Notes under the pieces: model-generated
Databases searched by the model: none
Seen by the model: the letters and a program-made list of their open reading frames with translations, nothing else
Told to the model about the DNA's origin: nothing
DNA from: CAYQUC01 sp964514215
GTDB taxonomy: Bacteria > Pseudomonadota > Gammaproteobacteria > UBA6429 > Thiohalophilaceae
Assembly (NCBI GenBank): GCA_964514215.1
Contig: CAZEPW010000038.1
Span: forward strand, 1 to 36,416
Reading direction: 5' to 3'
Length of the DNA: 36,416 nt
Translations under genes and position numbers: made by a program
Shown: positions 17,395 to 24,866 of the stretch, piece by piece
Numbering within the stretch: position 1 is the stretch's first letter
How the letters are laid out: each line of letters starts with the position of its first letter

Positions 17395-17453
17395 TGACTT
17401 TGTTAATTTTCTAATACTATCTTGCAAAGTCAGATGCTTGCTATTTTAAGCAT
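17395..17453. repeat. Two inverted repeats in the gmk-rpoZ gap
   Basis: Between gmk and the rpoZ promoter lie an 8-bp perfect inverted repeat TGACTTTG (17395-17402) / CAAAGTCA (17425-17432) with a 22-base loop, and a 6-bp one, ATGCTT (17434-17439) / AAGCAT (17448-17453). Neither is followed by a T run on the minus strand, so they are not standard Rho-independent terminators. They could slow or attenuate read-through from gmk, or bind a regulator. Confidence 0.35.
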
Positions 17454-17460
17454 TTAATTA

Positions 17461-18093
17461 CTATTTTGCTACCAGTTCCGCTAATTTATTGCATAAATTC
17501 AACTGTTGTAGCGTCATCCGGTATTGTTGAGCACCAATAACAAGCTCCAACTCACTCAGTGCCCGCTCAAAATCATCATTAATAATCAGATAATCAAACT
17601 CATCATAGTGACTCATTTCACTGACGGCATCGGCCATTCGACGGTTAATGATCTCATCACTATCTTGCCCTCGGCCGGTTAAACGTTGTTGTAATGCCTG
17701 TTTTGACGGTGGCATGATGAAAATACCAACGCAATTGGGCATTAACTTTTTCACTTGGCGTGCGCCCTGCCAATCAATTTCCAAAATAACATCATTGCCA
17801 GTGGCAAGTTGTTGCTCTAACGCTTGTCGCGAAGTTCCATAAAAATTACCAAAAACTTGCGCATATTCCAGAAAATCGTCATTTTTAACCATTTTTTGAA
17901 AATCTGTCTGACTGCTAAAATGATAGTGCTGGCCGTCCACCTCAGCATCTCGCGGCTGGCGCGTGGTGTGTGAAACACTGAGCTGAATAGTGTTACTTTT
18001 TTGTAATAACGCAGCAATTAAGCTGGTTTTTCCGGCTCCTGAAGGCGCAGCAATCACCACTAATGAACCTGTTTGTTGTGTGTTAGTAGTCAC
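17461..18093 (-). CDS. gmk: Guanylate kinase
   Basis: Phosphorylates GMP to GDP with ATP, an essential step of purine nucleotide salvage and supply. The protein has 210 residues, typical. The P-loop APSGAGKTSL is at about residues 16-25. The GMP-binding region has SVSHTTRQPRDAEVDGQHYHF, and the lid segment has RLTGRGQDSDEIINRRM. It sits 62 bases after yicC and 141 bases before rpoZ on the same strand, in the common order yicC-gmk-rpoZ-spoT. Confidence 0.97.
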   Translation of the reverse strand: MTTNTQQTGSLVVIAAPSGAGKTSLIAALLQKSNTIQLSVSHTTRQPRDAEVDGQHYHFSSQTDFQKMVKNDDFLEYAQVFGNFYGTSRQALEQQLATGNDVILEIDWQGARQVKKLMPNCVGIFIMPPSKQALQQRLTGRGQDSDEIINRRMADAVSEMSHYDEFDYLIINDDFERALSELELVIGAQQYRMTLQQLNLCNKLAELVAK

Positions 18094-18155
18094 TATAATT
18101 TACCATTAAATCAACCCATTACCTTAGTTTTAGCGAAACAACGCGCTAGGGATAT

Positions 18156-19028
18156 TTACTCTATATTTTGTACCTGCTCTCGAATTTGTTCTATTAGCAC
18201 TTTCAACTCTACCGAGAAATTCGTTGTTTCAGTATCTGCAGATTTGGAACCCAGAGTATTTGCTTCACGATTAAGCTCTTGCATCAAAAAATCGAGCCGT
18301 CGCCCCATGGCTTTTTCTTCAGACAAAACGCGTTTAATTTCACCTATATGAGTTGATAATCGATCCATTTCTTCATCAACATCCATTTTTTGAACCATAT
18401 AAGCCACTTCCTGAGCAAACCGGTTCTCATCCAACTCAAGTTGACTGTCTTTTAACTTTGATAAAATTTTATCGCGCATCAAATTATTTACTTGAGGTAA
18501 ACGTTCACGAACGGCAGCGACAATCGTATCCATTTTTTCACAACGCGAGTGAATAATGTCACCAAGCTTTTCGCCCTCACGTTGACGACTTTCAACTAAC
18601 TCATCAATTGCAGAGTCCAGTATTAGCAGGAAAGCTTTATGTAATTCATCGTTATTGGTTTCAGGTGTGGTCAGCACATCCGGCCAGCGTAGAATTTCTA
18701 TTGAATTTATCATTGCAGGATTACCGATTAAAGCATCGATTTCTTGACAGGCTGTGACCACTTTTGCAGCCAATTCCTTATTTATTATAATGTTATTATT
18801 TTCTGTTTGTGCAGATTGCAGGCGCAGCGATAAATCCAATTTTCCCCGCCGGATTTTGGCGGATATTCGTTCTCGAATTTTAGATTCAATACTGCGCAGC
18901 TCTTCGGGTAGGCGTAAATTCATTTCCAAAAACCGGTGATTTACTGAGCGTAATTCTAGGCTCATGGCTCCCCAGGCTGCACTCGTTTCTTGTCGCGCGA
19001 ACGCCGTCATGCTTAAAACCATATTCAA
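18156..19028 (-). CDS. yicC: YicC-family endoribonuclease
   Basis: A 290-residue cytoplasmic protein of the YicC/YloC family, shown in E. coli to be an endoribonuclease that can act on small RNAs. The N-terminal signature SMTAFARQE (near residues 6-14), the segment SLELRSVNHRFLEMNLRLPE, and the C-terminal DFLMQELNREANTLGSK are all present. The first ATG at 19028 and one at residue 3 are both possible; the family commonly begins at MTAFAR. It is the first gene of the minus-strand block and is divergent from the kinase gene, with a candidate -10 box upstream. Confidence 0.93.
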   Translation of the reverse strand: MNMVLSMTAFARQETSAAWGAMSLELRSVNHRFLEMNLRLPEELRSIESKIRERISAKIRRGKLDLSLRLQSAQTENNNIIINKELAAKVVTACQEIDALIGNPAMINSIEILRWPDVLTTPETNNDELHKAFLLILDSAIDELVESRQREGEKLGDIIHSRCEKMDTIVAAVRERLPQVNNLMRDKILSKLKDSQLELDENRFAQEVAYMVQKMDVDEEMDRLSTHIGEIKRVLSEEKAMGRRLDFLMQELNREANTLGSKSADTETTNFSVELKVLIEQIREQVQNIE

Positions 19029-19051
19029 TCACCTGTTATGTTATTGTTTAC

Positions 19052-19057
19052 ATTATA
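19052..19057 (-). promoter_or_regulatory. Candidate -10 box for yicC
   Basis: A perfect TATAAT on the minus strand (19057-19052), 24 bases before the yicC ATG, in the divergent gap with the kinase gene. The -35 region at 17 bases (TATATT) is poor, so strength is uncertain. Confidence 0.4.
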
Positions 19058-19175
19058 CTAAATGCACACTTAAAAATATAACACTATTAATACCCTGTAT
19101 TAAAATAATCGCTCAATTGATTTTTTATCACAATCAAAGCCGTAGTTTTGATCACCTGAACAACAAAAACAGCTA

Positions 19176-19189
19176 TGATAAGCTTATCA
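19176..19189. promoter_or_regulatory. 14-bp perfect palindrome upstream of the kinase gene
   Basis: TGATAAGCTTATCA reads the same on both strands. It lies 32 bases before the kinase GTG start, ends 5 bases before its AAGGA sequence, and overlaps a -10-like TATGAT (19174-19179). That position suits an operator for a dimeric repressor. Perfect 14-mers arise by chance about twice in a window this long, so the placement is what makes it notable. Confidence 0.35.
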
Positions 19190-19221
19190 ACTACAAGGAA
19201 TGTAAATTTTGATTAATACCA

Positions 19222-20163
19222 GTGTTAAGAGATTTTGATTTGAATAAACCGCTACCAAATGGCACAAACATTGATAATTACGAAATCCTCTCAGTATTAG
19301 GCGGTGGTGGTTTTAGTGTTGTATATTTAGCCAATGAAATTGGACATAAAGGCTATAGCACGCAAGTTGTTATTAAAGAATACATGCCCAACAAACTGGC
19401 TTCACGCGCACCTAATTTTTTAGTAACGGCAAACTCCGATAAAAACCGCGAACGTTTTGCGCACGGACGACGCTTATTTTTTCAAGAAGCCAGCACCCTT
19501 GCGAATTTAAAACATCCCAATATTGTCAATGTCACCAACTTTTTTCGTGGCAATGGCACGGTATATATGGTGATGGATTATGAAGAAGGCTCGAATTTAC
19601 ACGCTTATATAAAAAAATACCGAAAAAATCTCAGTGAAGAATTTATTCGAACCGTTTTTATGCCTTTAATGGCCGGCCTACAAAAAATTCATTCTCAGGG
19701 TCTGCTACATTTAGACATTAAGCCGGGAAATATCCACATTCGACAAGGCGGCAGTCCATTATTGCTTGATTTTGGTGCCGTGCATGAAATGATGCATTCC
19801 CGCCAAGATCAAACAACTCAGGTGATCACACCGGGCTATTCACCAATAGAACAATTGGATCCCGGAGGTTATGTTGGACCTTGGACCGACATTTATGCGC
19901 TTGGTGCAACCATGCGAACTTGTATTGAAGGCAAACAACCTATTTCGTCTATCAATAGAAGAGAGCGAGATACCTTAAAACCTGCGATGCAAGCTTTTAA
20001 AAAATTGTATACCCAAAACTTGTTAGAAACCATTGATTGGGCAATGGAAGTTGATCCATTATTGCGGCCACAAAATCTTGAACAGATTTTTGCAAAATTA
20101 AACAGTGTTGATTGGGAGAAAGAAGAAAAGCAACGATCAAAAAATCGTTTTTTCTTCTTGTAG
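19222..20163 (+). CDS. Hanks-type Ser/Thr protein kinase (non-RD)
   Basis: A soluble 313-residue eukaryotic-like protein kinase. The glycine loop LGGGGFSVVY is at 26-35, the ATP-anchoring Lys52 in VIKEY, a helix-C Glu at about 89, the catalytic loop HLDIKPGN at 163-170 with Asp165, Lys167 and Asn170, and the DFG motif at 183-185. The usual HRD is HLD, so it lacks the Arg that senses activation-loop phosphorylation. No membrane segment or sensor domain follows; the protein ends with a short basic tail. The start is GTG, the earliest reasonable start after an in-frame TGA; AAGGA lies about 22 bases upstream, farther than ideal. The phosphatase gene starts 13 bases later, so the pair is co-expressed. 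Confidence 0.92.
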   Translation: MLRDFDLNKPLPNGTNIDNYEILSVLGGGGFSVVYLANEIGHKGYSTQVVIKEYMPNKLASRAPNFLVTANSDKNRERFAHGRRLFFQEASTLANLKHPNIVNVTNFFRGNGTVYMVMDYEEGSNLHAYIKKYRKNLSEEFIRTVFMPLMAGLQKIHSQGLLHLDIKPGNIHIRQGGSPLLLDFGAVHEMMHSRQDQTTQVITPGYSPIEQLDPGGYVGPWTDIYALGATMRTCIEGKQPISSINRRERDTLKPAMQAFKKLYTQNLLETIDWAMEVDPLLRPQNLEQIFAKLNSVDWEKEEKQRSKNRFFFL

Positions 20164-20176
20164 GATAAAAATAAAA

Positions 20177-21046
20177 ATGCAATATACAATAACAACAACC
20201 AACCAACAAGGTGACCGAAAATACAACCAAGACAGAATAACGGTTTTGGAAACGGATGATTGTATTTTACTGGTGTTAGCCGATGGCATTGGCGGAAAAA
20301 AAGGCGGCGATCTCGCAGCTCAAACATTAGTGGATACGGTTACCAATATTTTTGAAACATCAACCACCCCCATTGACGATCCAAAACGCTACCTAACCAA
20401 TATATTACGCGTTGCACATAATGCTGTAACCACCATGGGGAAAAACCACCAACCCAAAATCGAACCTGGCACCACAGCAGTATTATGCTTAATTCAATAT
20501 GATAACGCCTATTGGGCACACGTAGGTGATAGTCGATTTTATTTATTCAGAGAAGGTCTATCGCTTTATCGAACTAAAGATCATTCCTATGTTGAAGAAT
20601 TATACCAACGCGGTAAAATTAGTTTGGACAAACGGCAAGGCCATCCCATGCGGGGTTATATCACGCAATGCATTGGACACATGCAAGTCATGCCAACCAT
20701 CGATGTTAGTGATGAAGTTGCTCTACTCAAAGGTGATATTTTATTATTATGTACCGATGGTTTATGGGAACCATTAGATGATGCTGTCATTGGTGAAGTT
20801 CTCAGTGGTATGGAATTAGAACGCGCATTATCAAAATTAACCGAACAAGCATTACAAGCAAGCTCGCCTCATGCCGATAATACCAGCGCCATCGCCATAA
20901 GGATAAATTCGCTAACCAAAGGCTTGCACCAAAAAGAAGAAGAACAGGAAAAACAACAAGAAGCAAAAGAAAAAGTTCATGAGTTGGATCTTGCCATTCG
21001 AAATATTGAAGATGTACTCGAAGAATACAAACACGAAATTGATTAA
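20177..21046 (+). CDS. PP2C-type Ser/Thr phosphatase with a coiled-coil tail
   Basis: A 289-residue metal-dependent phosphatase (PPM/PP2C family) that would reverse the neighbouring kinase. Metal-binding motifs are in order: Asp19 in YNQDR, Asp36-Gly37 in LADGIGG, the GTTAV and AHVGDSR strands (Asp118), CTDGLWE (Asp194), and HADNTSAI (Asp234). After residue 250 comes a Glu/Lys/Gln-rich helix to the end, likely a coiled coil. The frame is open to an upstream ATG at 20105 inside the kinase gene. I choose 20177 because the conserved domain begins there, AGGA precedes it, and no overlap is needed. It ends 222 bases before rph. Confidence 0.92.
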   Translation: MQYTITTTNQQGDRKYNQDRITVLETDDCILLVLADGIGGKKGGDLAAQTLVDTVTNIFETSTTPIDDPKRYLTNILRVAHNAVTTMGKNHQPKIEPGTTAVLCLIQYDNAYWAHVGDSRFYLFREGLSLYRTKDHSYVEELYQRGKISLDKRQGHPMRGYITQCIGHMQVMPTIDVSDEVALLKGDILLLCTDGLWEPLDDAVIGEVLSGMELERALSKLTEQALQASSPHADNTSAIAIRINSLTKGLHQKEEEQEKQQEAKEKVHELDLAIRNIEDVLEEYKHEID

Positions 21047-21173
21047 AATTAAAGACTGGATCTACTAATAAATTACAAACTATTACGAATTTTTATTAAT
21101 ATAATCTATTTAAGAAAATTTATTTTCTAATAGCACATTAGGTAAATTAAAAACATAAACATTTAACATAGAG

Positions 21174-21179
21174 TATAAT
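21174..21179 (+). promoter_or_regulatory. Candidate -10 box for rph
   Basis: A perfect TATAAT about 90 bases before the rph ATG, in an AT-rich 222-base gap (21047-21268). No clear -35 hexamer lies at 16-18 bases. The same gap contains an AT-only hairpin AGAAAA/TTTTCT at 21113-21128, too weak to count as a terminator for the phosphatase gene. Confidence 0.35.
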
Positions 21180-21268
21180 GTTTACCGATTAATGTTGATT
21201 CAAATTTTGAGTAAACCGTAGCTAACAGCAATACAGCAAACAAGTTACACTAAATAAAGGAAATTACT

Positions 21269-21985
21269 ATGCGTCCCAGCGGTCGTGCGTTAGATGAATT
21301 ACGCAATATTAAAATAACAAGAAATTATACACGTCATGCTGAAGGTTCAGTTTTAATAGAGTGTGGCGATACCAAAGTTTTGTGCACAGCGTCGGTTGAA
21401 GAACGTGTCCCGGGGTTTTTACGTGGTAAAAATCAAGGTTGGATTACAGCCGAATACGGTATGTTGCCTCGCTCCACCGGCAGTCGGATGGGACGTGAAG
21501 CAGCTCGAGGCAAACAAGGTGGTCGAACCGTTGAAATTCAACGATTAATTGGTCGCTCACTACGCGCAGCTGTTGATTTAAAAAAATTAGGTGAAAACAG
21601 CATTACAATCGATTGTGATGTTCTCCAAGCCGATGGCGGCACCCGAACCGCATCAATAACCGGTGCTTATGTTGCCTTAGTTGACGCGGTTAATTATTTA
21701 TTAGAGAAAAAAGTCATCAAAGAAAATCCAATAATTAATCATATTGCAGCAATTTCAGTCGGCATTTATAATGGTGAAGCCGTGCTTGATTTAGATTATG
21801 ATGAAGACTCAAATTGTGAAACGGATATGAATGTTATCATGAACAACGACAACAATTTTATCGAAATACAAGGCACAGCCGAAGGAGCTGCTTTTAGCGA
21901 AGACGAGCTTAGCAAATTATTAGCCGTTGCAAAAAAAGGCATCTCTGAATTAATTGAAAAACAAACACAAGCCTTAGCAAACTAA
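21269..21985 (+). CDS. rph: Ribonuclease PH
   Basis: Phosphorolytic 3'-5' exoribonuclease that trims tRNA 3' ends. The protein has 238 residues, normal length. It starts MRPSGRALDELRNIKITRNY and has the phosphate-binding and active-site segments AEYGMLPRSTGSRMGREA, GRTVEIQRLIGRSLRA, and DCDVLQADGGTRTASITGA. The Shine-Dalgarno sequence AAAGGAAA precedes the ATG. rdgB begins 11 bases after its stop. In pseudomonads rph adjoins yicC; here the kinase-phosphatase pair lies between them. Confidence 0.97.
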   Translation: MRPSGRALDELRNIKITRNYTRHAEGSVLIECGDTKVLCTASVEERVPGFLRGKNQGWITAEYGMLPRSTGSRMGREAARGKQGGRTVEIQRLIGRSLRAAVDLKKLGENSITIDCDVLQADGGTRTASITGAYVALVDAVNYLLEKKVIKENPIINHIAAISVGIYNGEAVLDLDYDEDSNCETDMNVIMNNDNNFIEIQGTAEGAAFSEDELSKLLAVAKKGISELIEKQTQALAN

Positions 21986-21996
21986 ATTGAGCTAAC

Positions 21997-22605
21997 ATGA
22001 CAAACACCCAGTTTACTAAAATAGTACTCGCGAGTAATAACCAAGGTAAGGTTCGCGAAATTTCACAAATGGTCGCCGAATTTGAATTACAGGTTGTGCC
22101 TCAGTCTGATTTTAATGTTCCGGATGCCGATGAAACCGGCCTCACCTTCGTTGAAAATGCTATTTTAAAAGCACGCCATGCGGCCAAACTCACCGGCTTG
22201 CCCGCTATTGCAGATGATTCCGGAATCGAAGTTGATTATCTAAAAGGCGCTCCCGGAATCTATTCAGCACGTTACTCTGGTATGGGTGCGAGTGATCAAC
22301 AAAACCTAGACAAAATGCTGCTGGCGCTAAAAGATGTACCAGCGGCGCAACGACTCGCGCGCTTTCAATGCTTAATGGTTTTTATGCGACATGCCGACGA
22401 CCCAACCCCCTTTATAGCCCAAGGAACTTGGCAAGGTGTTATCACTGAAACCCCAATGGGTGAAAATGGTTTTGGATACGACCCCATATTTTATGTCACA
22501 CAACATAAGTGCACCTCGGCACAGTTAACACCCGAGATTAAAAATAGCTTATCACACCGAGGCCAAGCACTTAAAAAATTAATTCAGTTCTTAGGCCAAC
22601 AATAA
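21997..22605 (+). CDS. rdgB: dITP/XTP pyrophosphatase RdgB
   Basis: Removes non-canonical purine nucleotides (dITP, XTP) from the pool by cleaving them to monophosphates. The protein has 202 residues, typical. The Ham1 motif ASNNQGKVREI is near residues 12-22, ADDSGIEVDYLKGAPGIYSARY lies in the catalytic region, and GENGFGYDPIF and LSHRGQAL are the C-terminal signatures. It is in an operon with rph (11-base gap), and the next gene starts at the base after its stop codon. Confidence 0.96.
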   Translation: MTNTQFTKIVLASNNQGKVREISQMVAEFELQVVPQSDFNVPDADETGLTFVENAILKARHAAKLTGLPAIADDSGIEVDYLKGAPGIYSARYSGMGASDQQNLDKMLLALKDVPAAQRLARFQCLMVFMRHADDPTPFIAQGTWQGVITETPMGENGFGYDPIFYVTQHKCTSAQLTPEIKNSLSHRGQALKKLIQFLGQQ

Positions 22606-23871
22606 ATGACAAACTGCGCTAAACCAATAATGCAGTATTTTTTAATTCTCCTTAGCTTATCAATAGCAACCATTAGTACTGCTTCTACCCAAGATGTTTT
22701 CAAAGAATATAAAAACCGTTTACTACAAATAAGAATTATTGATAAATCCACTGCTGCAAAATCGACTATCGGCAGTGGATTTTATATTAATAACAGTGGA
22801 TTTATTGTCACCAACTACCACGTTATTGAACGCGTAATTTATCGACCAGAACAATATCGAATTGAAGTTGAAAACAGCGAGGAGCTAGCAATAGCCGCTA
22901 TCTTAATTAACGTTGATGTTATTCATGATTTGGCATTATTAAAAATTGAAAACAACAAACTCAACACACCCTATTTAAAATTACTATCGTCAATCGCCAA
23001 AAAAGGCAAACGTATTTATTCTTTAGGAAACCCGCACGATCTCGGAATGACCATTGTTGAAGGCACCTATAATGGTTTTACTGATGACACCGAGCATGAA
23101 AGAATATTACTAACCAGTTCAATAAACCCCGGCATGAGTGGTGGTCCATCGATAACCAATAAAGGCGAAATTATTGGCGTTAATGTTGCAACTGCTGGCA
23201 ACCAAATTGGCTTTTTAGTGCCAGCCAAATACGTTGCTGAACTAATCAAAAAGCAAACTATCAGCAAGGATTTTATTAACGATGTCACCAGCCAATTGCT
23301 GACAAACCAAGAACAATACATGCAGAAAATAAATAACGCTGCAATCAAAACCACCCAATTAGCAAAATTTAGCGTGCCCGATAAACTATCGTCGTATATT
23401 ACCTGCTGGGGCGACTCGACAGATGATAACGATCGTCCATACCAATCCAGCAGCCGAACCTGTTCAACCAAAAATAATATTTATATTAGCCGCGGGTTTG
23501 AGACCGGTGAAATAAAATACACACATTATTATATTCACAGCACAGAAATGAATCGCTATCAGTTTCATGCACTACTACAACATTATTTTTCAGGTCCCGA
23601 ATACTCATTTTCTGGTCGCAAAGACGATATGACCGAATTTCGCTGTCAAACAAATTTTGTAAAAAGTAATTCAATATTATTTAAAACGGCATTGTGCTTA
23701 CGAACCTATAAAAAACTCGCTGGCTTATATGATGTTGTGCTACATGCCATGACCTTAAACAGTGATGATAATGCGTTGCAAACCACGCTATCACTATCGG
23801 GTGTCAGTTATGACAATGCCATTTCATTTGCTCATTCTTATTTGGAGGCATTTAAATGGAACAATCCTTGA
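22606..23871 (+). CDS. Secreted trypsin-like (S1C/DegP-type) protease with a C-terminal domain of unknown function
   Basis: A 421-residue exported serine protease. Hydrophobic residues about 8-26 form a Sec signal peptide. The chymotrypsin fold spans about 30-220 with the full triad: His72 in TNYHVI, Asp108 in IHDLALLKI, and Ser178 in GMSGGP. There is no PDZ domain, unlike DegP/DegS. Instead residues about 245-421 form a domain I do not recognise, with four Cys (in ITCWGD, RTCST, FRCQT and ALCLR) that could form two disulfides in the periplasm. ATG follows the rdgB TAA directly. The 3' end overlaps the FHA gene by 16 bases, so the two are translationally coupled. Confidence 0.85.
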   Translation: MTNCAKPIMQYFLILLSLSIATISTASTQDVFKEYKNRLLQIRIIDKSTAAKSTIGSGFYINNSGFIVTNYHVIERVIYRPEQYRIEVENSEELAIAAILINVDVIHDLALLKIENNKLNTPYLKLLSSIAKKGKRIYSLGNPHDLGMTIVEGTYNGFTDDTEHERILLTSSINPGMSGGPSITNKGEIIGVNVATAGNQIGFLVPAKYVAELIKKQTISKDFINDVTSQLLTNQEQYMQKINNAAIKTTQLAKFSVPDKLSSYITCWGDSTDDNDRPYQSSSRTCSTKNNIYISRGFETGEIKYTHYYIHSTEMNRYQFHALLQHYFSGPEYSFSGRKDDMTEFRCQTNFVKSNSILFKTALCLRTYKKLAGLYDVVLHAMTLNSDDNALQTTLSLSGVSYDNAISFAHSYLEAFKWNNP

Positions 23872-24845
23872 GTCTGCAAATTCCATTTATTGTTGAAATA
23901 CTCGACCGTTTTGGAAAGGTGCGACAACGGATTCGTATTGATAAATATCCCATCACTATTGGCCGGGCTTATCATAATGATATCATTATAGACGACCCCT
24001 ACATTTCACCAATTCACCTGCAATTGGATAATAATAGCAATAACATATTCACCGTCAAAGATAATAATTCTGAAAATGGTCTTTTTAGTGTTGCGCCATT
24101 AAAACAACATGATAATTTAATCATTCATGACAATCTACGCGTGCGTATTGGTCACACCGACATACGGTTTAGAAGTTTAAATTATCCGGTTAAAGAAACC
24201 GCCTTACAACGTAGCACCCCAAGTAAACTCAGCATGTTAGCAACCAATTTTTATTCGTTTGTATTTGTTTGGTTGTTTACCGGATTAATTTTAGTATTCG
24301 ATGAATATCTGGCCGAAATTGGTAAAACCAGTATTAAAACGATTTTTTTTAGTGTTGTCGCGATGTATTTATTGTTCTCCGCGTGGGCAGGACTATGGTC
24401 GATTGCCAGTAAAATAATGACACATCGGTTTTACTTTACTTTTCATGCCGTAATCATTTCGCTCATGGTATTTGCATTAACCATTATTGAAGTGCTCAGT
24501 GAAAATATTGAATTTGCTTTTTCACTGGTGGATTTTTCGTGGCTTATTTTAGTAATAAGCACCTTAGTATTAACCATTGCACTCATTTACGGCCATTTAA
24601 GTTTTAGTAGCACACTATCAAAAAACAAAATATTTTTGGCCGCATTGTTATCTGCCGGTTCGATTAATTTAGTGGTTCATCTAACCCACTATCTTGGGAA
24701 ACCGGAATACAGTTCACACTTGGTTTATTCTAAATCAATAAAAGCACCAAATTTTATTATGAGCAATATAAGCAGTAGTAATCATTTTTTTGCCTCTGCT
24801 GTTAATTTAAAAGATCAAGTAGACTCACTCATCGTTAAAAAATAA
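23856..24845 (+). CDS. FHA-domain integral membrane protein
   Basis: A 329-residue protein with an N-terminal FHA domain, which binds phosphothreonine peptides, followed by a membrane part. The FHA core residues are visible: Gly36-Arg37 in ITIGRAYHND, Ser51 and His54 in YISPIHLQL, and Asn74-Gly75 in NSENGLF. Residues about 130-290 contain five hydrophobic helices, and a tail of about 40-50 residues follows. With the FHA domain in the cytoplasm, five helices put the tail in the periplasm. The gene overlaps the protease gene by 16 bases. GGAGG lies just before its ATG. With the kinase and phosphatase upstream, it is a likely phospho-reader; its target is unknown. Confidence 0.83.
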   Translation: MEQSLSLQIPFIVEILDRFGKVRQRIRIDKYPITIGRAYHNDIIIDDPYISPIHLQLDNNSNNIFTVKDNNSENGLFSVAPLKQHDNLIIHDNLRVRIGHTDIRFRSLNYPVKETALQRSTPSKLSMLATNFYSFVFVWLFTGLILVFDEYLAEIGKTSIKTIFFSVVAMYLLFSAWAGLWSIASKIMTHRFYFTFHAVIISLMVFALTIIEVLSENIEFAFSLVDFSWLILVISTLVLTIALIYGHLSFSSTLSKNKIFLAALLSAGSINLVVHLTHYLGKPEYSSHLVYSKSIKAPNFIMSNISSSNHFFASAVNLKDQVDSLIVKK

Positions 24846-24866
24846 TTACTATTTGTATTCGATCTA

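Noticed and set aside
19893..20327. Minus-strand ORF of 144 codons across the kinase-phosphatase junction
   Set aside because: It is antisense to the catalytic domains of two clear genes; no signal supports translation.
22606..23871. The protease as a DegS/DegP sigma-E protease
   Set aside because: The catalytic domain fits the wider family, but the PDZ domain that defines DegP/DegS is missing and the C-terminal region is different.
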